Shown piece after piece: positions 1-7,928 of a DNA stretch of 21,436 bases. The stretch comes from an uncultured Clostridia bacterium (GTDB taxonomy: Bacteria; Bacillota; Clostridia; TANB77; CAG-508): contig CAKOVH010000016.1 of the NCBI GenBank assembly GCA_934121885.1, positions 1 through 21,436 of the forward strand, read 5' to 3'. Position 1 is the first letter of the stretch; each line of letters begins with the position of its first letter. Both the position numbers and the translations under genes were made by a program. The notes beneath the pieces were generated by a model. It had not been told where the DNA came from. It saw only the letters and a program-made list of their open reading frames with translations, and did no database searches.

Positions 1-289
1 AACAGGAAATAAAGATGCAACAAATTTAATATGCAAGGTAGAAAGTGCAAACGGATATTCAGTAGGAGCAAATGGAAATTATGATAATAATGGAAATTAT
101 ACGAATAGTAATACAATAGAAGCAGGACCAAATAACATATTTATGACAGCTGGAAGTAACTGGTGGTGGTTGGCTTCGCCTTCTTCTAACACCACTTACG
201 AAGTGATTATTGTGCGCAGCGACGCTGCGCGCGTGGAAGCCATCACCTATAACTACGCGAATGGAGTGTGCCCTGTAGTTTCTCTATAA
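1..289 (+). CDS. DGR target protein 1 (3' end only): pseudopilin-type variable surface protein, C-terminal lectin-like domain
   Basis: This is the last ~95 codons of a gene that begins before the window; codons run from base 2 to the TAA at 287-289. The protein is closely similar to the C-terminus of the complete DGR target at 9379-11247: it shares TGNK-ATNLICKVE, GYSVGANG, TNSNTIE-GPNNIFMTAGSN and the ending GVCPVVSL. The last 40 codons before the stop are a variable repeat (VR1) related to the template repeat at 12280-12399. By analogy with the full-length paralogue, the missing N-terminus probably has a prepilin-like signal and Ig-like domains, but that is inference. The fold is likely C-type-lectin/formylglycine-generating-enzyme-like, as in other DGR targets, with similarity to the DUF6273 ending GVRPVVSL seen in gut Firmicutes proteins (here Cys replaces Arg). 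It is followed by the same 20-odd bases as target 2. Confidence 0.88.
   Translation, partial: TGNKDATNLICKVESANGYSVGANGNYDNNGNYTNSNTIEAGPNNIFMTAGSNWWWLASPSSNTTYEVIIVRSDAARVEAITYNYANGVCPVVSL
167..286 (+). repeat. DGR variable repeat VR1 (remote target)
   Basis: The 120 bp align without gaps to TR 12280-12399. I count 26 differences: 19 at TR adenines and 7 at other bases. Six of those seven are A in VR1 (TR codons 10, 12, 14, 18, 24 and 33) and one is C to T (codon 20). Flanks outside the variable core are conserved: TGG TTG GCT TCG CCT TCT TCT at the start and GTG TGC CCT GTA .. TCT CTA at the end. As in VR2, the GAT of the TR end reads GTT, so both VRs share the end that differs from TR (the expected IMH versus IMH* difference). 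Confidence 0.9.
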
Positions 290-319
290 TCTAGCATCTA
301 TTATGTAAAAATAAGAGAC

Positions 320-351
320 GAGACTGTAAATATTTGAGACTGTAAATATTT
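320..351 (+). repeat. 16-bp tandem duplication
   Basis: The 16-mer GAGACTGTAAATATTT occurs twice head to tail (320-335 and 336-351) between the VR1 gene and dapF. It looks like a simple slippage or duplication event. No function is apparent. Confidence 0.85.
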
Positions 352-403
352 TTGTGTATAAAAACATAAATTTTACATATATTACCTATTAGAGGTGAAT
401 AGT

Positions 404-1241
404 ATGCTAAAATTTACAAAAATGACAGGACTTCGGAAATGACTATATTTACATTAATTGTACGGGAAACAAAAAAATAGAAAATGCAGAAGAACTTGCA
501 AAAAAATATAGCGATAGACATTTTGGAATAGGGGCAGATGGAATTATTCTAATAGAAGATAGTAATGTAGCAGATTTTAAAATGAGAATATTTAACAGTG
601 ATGGTAGCGAAGCTGAGATGTGCGGAAATGGAATAAGATGTGTTGGAAAATATGTATATGATGAAGGTCTAACAGACAAACAAGATATAACTATAGAAAC
701 TTTAGCAGGAATAAAAAAACTTCATTTATCTTGTGATAGAAGCCAGTGTTCAAAAGTTGAAGTAGATATGGGAGAACCAGAGTTTAAAAGCAAAGATTTA
801 CCATCAACACAAGATGAAGAAATAACTAAGGATTTAAAATTAGATGTAGGAGATAATGAATATAGATTTACACTTGTATCAATGGGAAATCCACATGCAG
901 TTACATTTGTAGAAGATGTAGAGAACATACCTCTTGATAAATATGGACCAATGATAGAAAAAAACAAAATATTTCCTAATAGAACAAATGTAGAATTTGT
1001 GCAAATAAACGATAAAAACAATATAAAAATGAGAGTATGGGAAAGAGGAAGTGGAGAAACATTTGCCTGTGGAACAGGTGCATGTGCGTCTGTTGTAGCT
1101 GGTGGAATTAATGGATATACAGATGAGAATGTAACAGTAGAATTACCAGGGGGAAAATTAAATATAAACTGGAATAAAGATAATCATGTATATATGGAAG
1201 GACCTGCAACAAAAGTATATGAAGGAGAGATTGATTTGTAA
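404..1241 (+). CDS. dapF: Diaminopimelate epimerase DapF, with a +1 frame break near base 434
   Basis: DapF interconverts LL- and meso-diaminopimelate, the last step before meso-DAP is used for peptidoglycan and lysine. Starting at ATG 404 (behind AGAGG at 391-395), the reading MLKFTKMTGL is followed by CGG AAA TGA and stops. Dropping one base at about 434 restores GNDYIYIN, the conserved family N-terminus, and the frame then runs to TAA 1241. The combined product would be 278 residues, the usual family length. Both catalytic cysteines are present, C73 in EMCGNGIRC and C222 in FACGTGACAS. The intact downstream frame has an internal ATG at 582 but would lack ~60 N-terminal residues, including the substrate-binding Asn of the GLGND motif. 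The break may be a sequencing or assembly error, a real mutation, or programmed slippage (see findings). It is co-oriented with dapL, which follows 20 bp later. Confidence 0.85.
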
Positions 1242-1261
1242 TATTTTGTGTGGAGGCAAAT

Positions 1262-2482
1262 ATGGTTAAAGTAAATAATAATTTTCTTAAACTACAAGAT
1301 AGTTATCTATTTTCTACAATTGCAAAAAAGGTAAAGGCATACCAAAAAGAACATCCAGATAAAAAAATAATAAAGTTAGGAATTGGAGATGTAACACTTC
1401 CAATTCCTAATAGTTTAAAATTAGCAATGGAGAAAGCCGTAGAGGAGATGAACCATAAAGAAACATTTAGAGGTTATGGACCAGAGCAAGGATATGAGTT
1501 CTTAAGGGAAAAGATTATTAAATACGATTACCAAAAAAGAAATATTAAAATTGATACTAGCGAAGTGTTTGTATCAGATGGTGCAAAATGTGATATAGGA
1601 AATATAGTAGATTTATTTGATGCAGATAATATTGTTGCAATTTCAGACCCGGTATATCCGGTATATTTAGATACAAATGTAATTTCAGGAAGAAGCGGAG
1701 AATACATACAAAATAGAGGCATATATGAAAATATTGAATATATGAAATTAACACAAGAAAATAATTTTGAAATACATCCAAAAGATTTATCTAGAAGAGT
1801 AGATTTAATATATATATGTTCACCAAATAATCCAACAGGAACAGTTCTAAACAAAGACATTTTAAAAGAGTGGGTTGAATATGCTAAGCAAAATAATAGT
1901 ATAATTTTGTATGATGCAGCATATGAAGCATATATACAAGAAGAAAATATACCACATAGTATTTATGAAATTGAAGATGCTAAAAAGGTAGCTATTGAAT
2001 TTAAAAGTTTTTCAAAAACAGCAGGATTTACAGGTTTAAGATGTGCATATACCATAATACCAAAGGAACTAAACATTAAAGGTGTATCTTTAAATGATTT
2101 ATGGAAACGTAGGCAATGTACAAAATTTAATGGTGTATCATATGTTACGCAAAAAGGTGCAGAAGCAGTTTATTCAGAAGAAGGAATGAAAGAAATTAGA
2201 GAAAATATAAAATATTATCAGGATAATGCAGAAATTATAAAAAATGGACTGGATGATGCGAAAATAGATTATGTAGGAGGAATAAATGCACCATATATTT
2301 GGCTAAAGGTTCCAAATAATATAAAATCATGGGATTACTTTGATATGTTACTTCAAAAAGCAAATATAGTTGGAACACCAGGAGTAGGTTTTGGTCCAAG
2401 TGGTGAAGGGTATTTCAGATTGACTGCATTTGGAGACAGAGAAAATACAATAGAAGCTATGAGAAGAATAAAGGAATTGTAA
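1262..2482 (+). CDS. dapL: LL-diaminopimelate aminotransferase DapL
   Basis: This PLP-dependent fold-type I aminotransferase makes LL-DAP directly from tetrahydrodipicolinate and glutamate, bypassing the acylated dapC/D/E route. The 406-residue product has the usual family length and pattern: GIGDVTLPIP near the N-terminus, SPNNPTG for substrate and cofactor contact, DAAYEAYI, and the PLP-binding lysine K252 in SFSKTAGFTGLR. ATG 1262 is chosen over the in-frame GTG at 1250 because TGGAGG (1251-1256) lies at ideal spacing before it. Its product is the substrate of DapF encoded just upstream, so the pair forms a short DAP operon. A closely related aminotransferase of different substrate is possible but unlikely given this neighbour. 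Confidence 0.93.
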   Translation: MVKVNNNFLKLQDSYLFSTIAKKVKAYQKEHPDKKIIKLGIGDVTLPIPNSLKLAMEKAVEEMNHKETFRGYGPEQGYEFLREKIIKYDYQKRNIKIDTSEVFVSDGAKCDIGNIVDLFDADNIVAISDPVYPVYLDTNVISGRSGEYIQNRGIYENIEYMKLTQENNFEIHPKDLSRRVDLIYICSPNNPTGTVLNKDILKEWVEYAKQNNSIILYDAAYEAYIQEENIPHSIYEIEDAKKVAIEFKSFSKTAGFTGLRCAYTIIPKELNIKGVSLNDLWKRRQCTKFNGVSYVTQKGAEAVYSEEGMKEIRENIKYYQDNAEIIKNGLDDAKIDYVGGINAPYIWLKVPNNIKSWDYFDMLLQKANIVGTPGVGFGPSGEGYFRLTAFGDRENTIEAMRRIKEL

Positions 2483-2498
2483 TTTACTACAATTCCTT
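2471..2498. terminator. Convergent hairpin built from the last codons of dapL and rnhA
   Basis: AAGGAATTGTA (2471-2481) pairs with TACAATTCCTT (2488-2498), an 11-bp perfect stem with a 6-nt loop. One arm encodes the Lys-Glu-Leu end and stop of dapL, the other the Lys-Glu-Leu end and stop of rnhA on the other strand. T-runs are weak, so bidirectional terminator activity is inferred. Confidence 0.55.
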
Positions 2499-2921
2499 TA
2501 TTGCATTTCTTGCAAGTTCATCACATCTATTATTAAATTCATTATCTGCATGACCTTTTACTTTAATAAATTTTACTTTATGAATATTAGTAAGTTCCAA
2601 CAATTCTTGCCAAAGTTCTTTGTTTTTAACTTCTTTTTTGTCGGCCGTTTTCCAATTATTCTTTTGCCAATTAATAATCCATTTTTGTAAAAAAGCATTT
2701 ACAACATAAGCACTATCACTATATAAATCAACCTCGCAAGGTCTATTTAACAATTTTAAAGCCTCTATAACAGCTGAAAGTTCCATAACATTATTTGTTG
2801 TATTTTCTTTGCCACCAGAAATCTCTTTTTTTACACCTTGAAACATTAAAATAGCACCCCAGCCACCAGGACCAGGATTACCTGAACATGCTCCATCTGT
2901 ATATATAACAACTTTATCCAT
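2487..2921 (-). CDS. rnhA: Ribonuclease HI
   Basis: RNase HI cleaves the RNA strand of RNA-DNA hybrids (R-loops, Okazaki primers) in the cytoplasm. The 144-residue product carries all four catalytic acids: D9 in YTDGACSGNPGPGGWG, E47 in NNVMELSAVIEAL, D69 in LYSDSAYV and D134 in NRCDELARNA, plus the flexible-loop histidine H124 in KGHADNE. The start is ATG 2921 because AGGAG lies 5 nt upstream on this strand; the open frame extends 14 codons further upstream but has no ribosome site there. It is convergent with dapL and divergent from tmcAL. Confidence 0.95.
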   Translation of the reverse strand: MDKVVIYTDGACSGNPGPGGWGAILMFQGVKKEISGGKENTTNNVMELSAVIEALKLLNRPCEVDLYSDSAYVVNAFLQKWIINWQKNNWKTADKKEVKNKELWQELLELTNIHKVKFIKVKGHADNEFNNRCDELARNAIKEL

Positions 2922-2971
2922 AAAAACTCCTATTCCAACAATTAAAAGATTAAATTGTTGCACAAAATTAA

Positions 2972-3000
2972 TTGTAAATTATATTATTTTATGATATTAT
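2972..3000 (+). promoter_or_regulatory. Sigma-A-type promoter for tmcAL-coaE
   Basis: TTGTAA (2972-2977), 17-nt spacer, TATTAT (2995-3000). It is followed about 40 nt later by AGGAGG (3041-3046) and ATG 3054. Confidence 0.6.
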
Positions 3001-3053
3001 ATCAATAATGTAAAAATTGTACAAGTAATTGTATAAAAGTAGGAGGGGTTTTC

Positions 3054-4286
3054 ATGAGTGAGGTTCTTGGTATTATTGGTGAATATAATCCATTTCATAA
3101 TGGGCATTTATACCATATTGCCAAATCAAAAGAAGAAACCGGCGCTCAATACGTTGTTTGTGTTATTTCAGGTAACTTTGTTCAAAGAGGGGATACTTCA
3201 ATTATAAACAAATGGGCAAAAGCCAAAATGGCACTAGAAGGTGGAGCAGATTTAGTAATAGAGTTACCAACGATATATAGCATTTCAAGTGCAGAAAATT
3301 TTGCAGAAGGTGCTATAAAAATATTAAATTCTTTAAAAATTGTAGATACAATTTCATTTGGAATGGAAGCAAATGATGTATCAATCTTAAATAATATTGC
3401 AAATGTTTTATATGCAGAGCCAAAAGAATATACAACGATGTTAGCTCATGAACTTCAAAAAGGAAATTCTTTCCCAAAAGCAAGAGAAAATGCATTACTT
3501 ATGTATTTAAATGATATAAAAAAATATGCAAATGTTTTATCAGGTTCTAACAATATTCTTGGAATTGAATATTTAAAAGCATTAAAAAGGACCAAAAGTA
3601 ATATAACTCCAGTAGGAATAAAAAGAGAAAAAGTATTATATAAAGACCAATATATGGTAGATGAATTTGCAAGTGCAACAGCAATTAGAAGAATGCTTAT
3701 GACAAGACAATTTGATGATGTTAGAAAATCTATACCTAAAACATCATATAAAATTTTAGGAGAAGAATTAAAACAAGGTCATTATGTATTAGATTTATTC
3801 AAATTTGAAAAAGAAATTTTGTATCAACTAAGAAAAATGACAGTAGAAGAGATAAAAAAATTACCTGATGTATCAGAAGGTTTAGAAAACTCAATAAAAA
3901 ATGCTGCAGATTCTTGCAATAGTTTAAATGAGTTAATTAATATTGTAAAAAGTAAAAGATTTACTCAAACAAGAATAATGCGAATATTACTTTATGCATT
4001 ACTTGAGATAGATAAAAAACAAATGGAAACATCTAGAAAGATTATTCCATACACAAGAGTTTTAGGAATGAATGAAAAAGGAAGACAATTAATTTCAGAG
4101 ATAACAAAAGCAAATCCTAAAATAAATATTGTTACATCTGTAAAAAAATATATGGATGATAACAATAATAAAAATTTAAAAGAAATGCTACAAAAGGATA
4201 TATTTGCAACAAATGTATATACACTAGGATATGAAAAAGATTCATGGGCAAATTTAGATTATACAAATAAAATAATTATACTATAA
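3054..4286 (+). CDS. tmcAL: tRNA(Met) cytidine acetate ligase TmcAL
   Basis: TmcAL uses acetate and ATP to make N4-acetylcytidine at the wobble base of elongator tRNA-Met, which prevents misreading of AUA. The 410-residue product begins with the nucleotidyltransferase signature GIIGEYNPFHNGH, with the HNGH motif at residues 15-18. SGNFVQRGD, SFGME and SNNILGIEYLKAL follow in the family order, then an alpha-helical C-terminal part. AGGAGG sits 7 nt before the ATG. It is probably cotranscribed with coaE (12-bp gap). Older annotations of this family read 'nucleotidyltransferase' (YlbM). Confidence 0.92.
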   Translation: MSEVLGIIGEYNPFHNGHLYHIAKSKEETGAQYVVCVISGNFVQRGDTSIINKWAKAKMALEGGADLVIELPTIYSISSAENFAEGAIKILNSLKIVDTISFGMEANDVSILNNIANVLYAEPKEYTTMLAHELQKGNSFPKARENALLMYLNDIKKYANVLSGSNNILGIEYLKALKRTKSNITPVGIKREKVLYKDQYMVDEFASATAIRRMLMTRQFDDVRKSIPKTSYKILGEELKQGHYVLDLFKFEKEILYQLRKMTVEEIKKLPDVSEGLENSIKNAADSCNSLNELINIVKSKRFTQTRIMRILLYALLEIDKKQMETSRKIIPYTRVLGMNEKGRQLISEITKANPKINIVTSVKKYMDDNNNKNLKEMLQKDIFATNVYTLGYEKDSWANLDYTNKIIIL

Positions 4287-4298
4287 AAAGGAAAGTAT

Positions 4299-4901
4299 AT
4301 GAAAATAATTGGTATTACAGGTAGCTCCGGAAGTGGAAAGAGTACTGTGTGTGAAATTTTAAATGAAAAATATAATGTTAAAATTATAGATGCTGATAAA
4401 ATTGCAAAAGAGCTACTAACAAGTGGAACAGAATATTATAATGATGTTATAAGTAAATTCGGAAGAAAAATCACAGATGATGTAGGAGAAATTGATAGAA
4501 AAAAATTAGCAGATTTAATATATAATGACGATAAAAAAAGAGAAATGCTAAATAATTCTACATTTCACTATGTTGTAAAGGAAATAAAATTAAGAGCAAA
4601 AGAAATAAATAGTGTAGATATAATAATAGATGCACCTTTGCTATTTGAAAGCAAATTAGATGATATTTGTAATCTTATAATTGGAGTTATTGCAAAAGAA
4701 AGTGTACAAATTGAAAGAATAATAAAGAGAGACTCTATCTCAAAGGAGCAAGCTTACAAGAGGCTTAAAGCTCAACAAACTAATGATTTTTATATTTCAA
4801 AATGTACTGAAATTATAGAAAACAATAATGAGTATATAGAAACGGAAAAACAAATAGAAGAAATAGCAAAAAAATACAATATTACAAAAAAATTACAATA
4901 A
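4299..4901 (+). CDS. coaE: Dephospho-CoA kinase
   Basis: CoaE phosphorylates the 3'-OH of dephospho-CoA, the last step of coenzyme A synthesis. The 200-residue product has a P-loop GSSGSGKST at residues 8-16, the DADKIA substrate motif at about 31-36, IIDAPLLFES of the core strand, and the RDSISKEQAYKRLKAQQ lid region near 149-165. It lies 12 bp after tmcAL with a AAAGGAAAG ribosome site, so it is the second gene of that operon. Confidence 0.95.
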   Translation: MKIIGITGSSGSGKSTVCEILNEKYNVKIIDADKIAKELLTSGTEYYNDVISKFGRKITDDVGEIDRKKLADLIYNDDKKREMLNNSTFHYVVKEIKLRAKEINSVDIIIDAPLLFESKLDDICNLIIGVIAKESVQIERIIKRDSISKEQAYKRLKAQQTNDFYISKCTEIIENNNEYIETEKQIEEIAKKYNITKKLQ

Positions 4902-4934
4902 TATTACAATATTATGACATTTACCCTTAATGTA

Positions 4935-4963
4935 TTGAAAATAAAATATTAGTAGAATATAAT
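4935..4963 (+). promoter_or_regulatory. Sigma-A-type promoter for the 5026-5813 gene pair
   Basis: TTGAAA (4935-4940), 17-nt spacer, TATAAT (4958-4963): a near-perfect consensus about 60 nt before the next gene. Confidence 0.7.
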
Positions 4964-5025
4964 ACCAAATAGAAATGCTGATTTGATAAACAAAAGGAAA
5001 AACCTTTATAATGGAGGAAAACAAA

Positions 5026-5571
5026 ATGGATACAGAAACAGTTGCAGACTACATCTTATCTGAAAAAGATTGGGTTAGAAAAATGGAAATTGTTTATTAT
5101 TTACAAAAGAAAACAAATATATTTTATGATACATCTGTTATATTTAAAACATTTTTAGCTAAGCTATTTTTAGATGAAATGGACTTAGGTTTAGATGAAA
5201 ATATAGTTATAACAGCATGCTTACTTTGCAATTGTAAAAAGAGTAATAACCCAACAGATTTATCTAAAATAAAATCATATGCAACAGAAGGTGCAGAATA
5301 TCTTTCAAAATTAGGATTTTCAGATAGATTTTGCAGAATTTGTGAAGGTGTTAATAGATATGCAAAGCAAGAAACAAGAGAAAAAGAAAGCGACGTTTTA
5401 GAACTTGTTGACCAATTTGGTGGTATGTTATTAGATAGACCAGAAAGAATTGCTTTTAAAGTTGATGAGGCACTTGTTTTACTAGAATATAGAAACTTAA
5501 AAGATAAACATAATCAATATTTAGAGCAATTTAAAGAGTTTGTAAATAAAACGGAGGCGATTTTAATATGA
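5026..5571 (+). CDS. Conserved-looking hypothetical protein, possibly a degenerate HD-domain fold
   Basis: I do not recognise a named family. The 181-residue product is soluble and mostly helical, with no signal peptide or membrane segment. The pattern ENIVITACLLCNCKK, then EGAEYLSKLGF, then RICEGVNRYAKQE and a later VDQFGGMLLDRPERI resembles the helix order of HD phosphohydrolases (cf. AALLHDIGK and GA..L..LGF...V), but the metal-binding His-Asp residues are absent, so any relation would be to a non-catalytic member. ATG 5026 is preferred over in-frame ATG 5011 because GGAGG (5013-5017) lies 8 nt before it; the longer form adds five residues. A strong promoter precedes it, and its stop overlaps the next start (ATGA). 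Confidence 0.75.
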   Translation: MDTETVADYILSEKDWVRKMEIVYYLQKKTNIFYDTSVIFKTFLAKLFLDEMDLGLDENIVITACLLCNCKKSNNPTDLSKIKSYATEGAEYLSKLGFSDRFCRICEGVNRYAKQETREKESDVLELVDQFGGMLLDRPERIAFKVDEALVLLEYRNLKDKHNQYLEQFKEFVNKTEAILI

Positions 5572-5813
5572 ATATAGGAACAATTCAAAAAGCAGCGAAT
5601 ACCACTAATAGTACACCTAAAAATGATACTATTGGATGCACAAGAGAATTGGCAGGAATATATAATGATCTTCAAAGAGGAAAAGAAGAAATAGCTAATC
5701 AAAAGAAAATAGATGAAGTTGTAGAACCAGTTATATCAGCCAAAGATTTAATAAATGAGGAAAATCAAGATAAAAACAGAGGAATCATTGAAGATAAAGA
5801 AATAGGAGAATAG
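5568..5813 (+). CDS. Small hypothetical protein, translationally coupled
   Basis: The 81-residue product is very hydrophilic, rich in Asn, Lys, Glu and Ile, with no cysteine pair, signal peptide or membrane segment. The C-terminal half (KDLINEENQDKNRGI and the acidic end) is probably disordered or coiled. Its ATG overlaps the TGA of the preceding gene in an ATGA arrangement, and GGAGG-like bases (ACGGAGGCG) lie 10 nt upstream, so it is read from the same transcript and probably works with that protein. Family unknown. Confidence 0.7.
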   Translation: MNIGTIQKAANTTNSTPKNDTIGCTRELAGIYNDLQRGKEEIANQKKIDEVVEPVISAKDLINEENQDKNRGIIEDKEIGE

Positions 5814-5884
5814 TATATTTTACAAAAGATTGGGTTTTAATTAAATACGAAGCACCAGTCTTTTTATTATGAAAGGGAAAAAAT

Positions 5885-7078
5885 ATGAACGAAGTATTTG
5901 CAGATTTACATGTACATATTGGAAGAAGTGAGAATGGAAAACCAATTAAAATAACAGGAGCAAGATCATTAAATTTTGCAAACATTGCAAAAGAATGTGT
6001 AGAAAGAAAAGGAATAAATATTGTAGGAATTATAGATTGTGCTTCACCTTATGTTATAGAAGATATAGAAAACTTTTTAAGAACAGGTGATGCATACGAA
6101 ATTGAAGATGGCGGAATTATATACAAAAACAAAGTTTGCATAATATTGGGAAGCGAAATTGAAACATCTGAAATAAATGAAGAAGGAAAAACAGGAAGTG
6201 CACATAATTTATGCTACTTTCCAAAACTTGCAGATATAAAAGCATTTTCAAAGGAAATGGAAAATTACATTCATAATATTACATTAAGCTCACAAAGAGC
6301 TTGTATTTCAGCATACAAACTTGTTGATATCGTAGAAAAATATAATGGTGTACTAATTCCTGCACATGCTTTTACACCACATAAAAGTTTTTATGGAAAT
6401 TGTACAGATAGACTTGGAAAGATATTTAAAGAAAAGTTTGATAAAATATTTGCAATAGAGTTAGGATTAAGTTCTGATACATTTTTAGCAGATCAAATAT
6501 CAGAACTTGAAACAAGATCATTTTTAACTAATTCAGATGCACACTCTCTTCCTAAAATTGCAAGAGAATATAATAAAATGTTAGTAGAAGATATTAGTTT
6601 TAAAGAATTAATGAAAGCTATAAAAAACGAAGATGGAAGAAAAATAGTTGCAAATTATGGATTAGATCCAAAACTAGGCAAATATCATAGAACATTCTGC
6701 GAAAATTGTGGAAAAACAATAGAAGGTAAGGCACCTGTTACACATTGTAATTCATGCAATGAAAATAAAATAACAATGGGTGTTTTTGATAGAATAGAAA
6801 TGATTAAGGACAAAAAAGAAACTAAAAGTCCAAAATTTAGACCACCATATATTTATCAAATACCTTTAACATTTATACCAGGTCTTGGTGGAAAAACAAT
6901 AGATAAATTACTAGGACATTTTGAAACAGAAATGAACATATTACATAAATTATCAAAAGATGATATTGAAGGTGTTGTAGGAGAAAAAATTGCAGAGTCA
7001 ATAGTAAATGCAAGAGAAGGAAATGTACACATTCAAGCTGGTGGTGGAGGAGTATATGGAAAATTAACCGCTGGATAA
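5885..7078 (+). CDS. Endonuclease Q (PHP-domain deaminated-DNA endonuclease)
   Basis: EndoQ-family enzymes nick DNA 5' to deaminated bases (uracil, hypoxanthine) and abasic sites. The 397-residue product has an N-terminal PHP metal-binding domain: DLHVH (residues 7-11), the acidic SEIE strand, a GSAHNL histidine, PAHAFTPH, and NSDAHS. A four-cysteine zinc ribbon follows (CENC ... CNSC, about residues 273-293), then a helix-hairpin-helix segment IPGLGGKTIDKLL, and a Gly-rich end. This order (PHP, Zn ribbon, HhH) is diagnostic of EndoQ and separates it from histidinol phosphatases and PolX PHP domains. The start is ATG 5885 after AAAGGGA. It stands alone, 71 bp after the hypothetical pair. Cytosine deamination pressure in such an AT-rich genome makes the role plausible. 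Confidence 0.88.
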   Translation: MNEVFADLHVHIGRSENGKPIKITGARSLNFANIAKECVERKGINIVGIIDCASPYVIEDIENFLRTGDAYEIEDGGIIYKNKVCIILGSEIETSEINEEGKTGSAHNLCYFPKLADIKAFSKEMENYIHNITLSSQRACISAYKLVDIVEKYNGVLIPAHAFTPHKSFYGNCTDRLGKIFKEKFDKIFAIELGLSSDTFLADQISELETRSFLTNSDAHSLPKIAREYNKMLVEDISFKELMKAIKNEDGRKIVANYGLDPKLGKYHRTFCENCGKTIEGKAPVTHCNSCNENKITMGVFDRIEMIKDKKETKSPKFRPPYIYQIPLTFIPGLGGKTIDKLLGHFETEMNILHKLSKDDIEGVVGEKIAESIVNAREGNVHIQAGGGGVYGKLTAG

Positions 7079-7150
7079 AAAATATTAATTGCTTGTTCTA
7101 AAAATTATTTTATCGAATAGACATTATGTATAAAACTTTTGGAGGATAAA

Positions 7151-7810
7151 ATGAGAAATGAAACAAGAAAAAACGAAAGATTAAGAAAGTTAAAATTAAA
7201 AGATAAAATTTTAGATAACATTTACCACAATTTAAAAGAATACATTATTGTAACTATTATATTAATAATAGGGATAATTGCAGGTGTGTTGTTTGTTAAT
7301 TATATGAATGATACCCAGACAAATGAAGTAAAAGAATATATAGAGGGATTTATAAATTCTTTAAAAGGTGATTATTCAATAGATAGAGGAAAACTTTTAA
7401 CAAATTCATTAATAGAAAATTTAAAACTTGCAATTAGTATGTGGTTCATAGGCTCTACTGTAATTGGAATACCAATTGTATTTGGAATTGTGCTATATAG
7501 AGGATTTTGCTTAGGATATACAGTATCATCAGCAATTGCAGTACTGGGTATACAAAAAGGAACAGTATTTTTCTTAACCACAATATTATTACAAAATATA
7601 ATAATTATACCGGTTTTAATTTCACTTGCAGTTAGTGGAATGAAACTATATAAATCTATAATGAAAGACAAAAGAAAAGAAAACATAAAGTTAGAAATAA
7701 TAAGGCATACAATGGTATCGATTATGTTATTCATATTGCTTGCAATAGCATCATTAGTGGAAGTATATATATCTACAAATTTACTTAAAATGTGTATTAA
7801 TTTCTTTTGA
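7151..7810 (+). CDS. spoIIM: Stage II sporulation protein M
   Basis: SpoIIM is the polytopic membrane partner of the SpoIID-SpoIIP peptidoglycan hydrolases that drive engulfment during sporulation. The 219-residue product has a basic N-terminus and a membrane segment (YIIVTIILIIGIIAGVL), then an extracytoplasmic segment with a short Lys/Glu part. Several further hydrophobic helices follow (from LAISMWFIG through the GIPIVFGIVLYRG region, GTVFFLTTILLQNIIIIPVLI, and MLFILLAIASLVEVYI), matching the SpoIIM/DUF95 layout and length. ATG 7151 is used because GGAGG (7141-7145) precedes it; an in-frame TTG at 7139 is less likely. Together with xerD downstream this is the usual clostridial spoIIM-xerD neighbourhood, and it indicates a spore former or its descendant. 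Confidence 0.88.
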   Translation: MRNETRKNERLRKLKLKDKILDNIYHNLKEYIIVTIILIIGIIAGVLFVNYMNDTQTNEVKEYIEGFINSLKGDYSIDRGKLLTNSLIENLKLAISMWFIGSTVIGIPIVFGIVLYRGFCLGYTVSSAIAVLGIQKGTVFFLTTILLQNIIIIPVLISLAVSGMKLYKSIMKDKRKENIKLEIIRHTMVSIMLFILLAIASLVEVYISTNLLKMCINFF

Positions 7811-7846
7811 AAAAGATAAAAAAATTTGAAAAATGTATTTACTTTT

Positions 7847-7876
7847 TTGACATAATTTGATATAACATATTACGAT
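7847..7876 (+). promoter_or_regulatory. Sigma-A-type promoter for xerD
   Basis: TTGACA (7847-7852), 18-nt spacer, TACGAT (7871-7876), about 50 nt before the xerD ATG. Confidence 0.5.
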
Positions 7877-7928
7877 GTTTATGTAAATTATAACATTAGA
7901 TATTATAGTAAAAGGAGTACGAGCTAAA

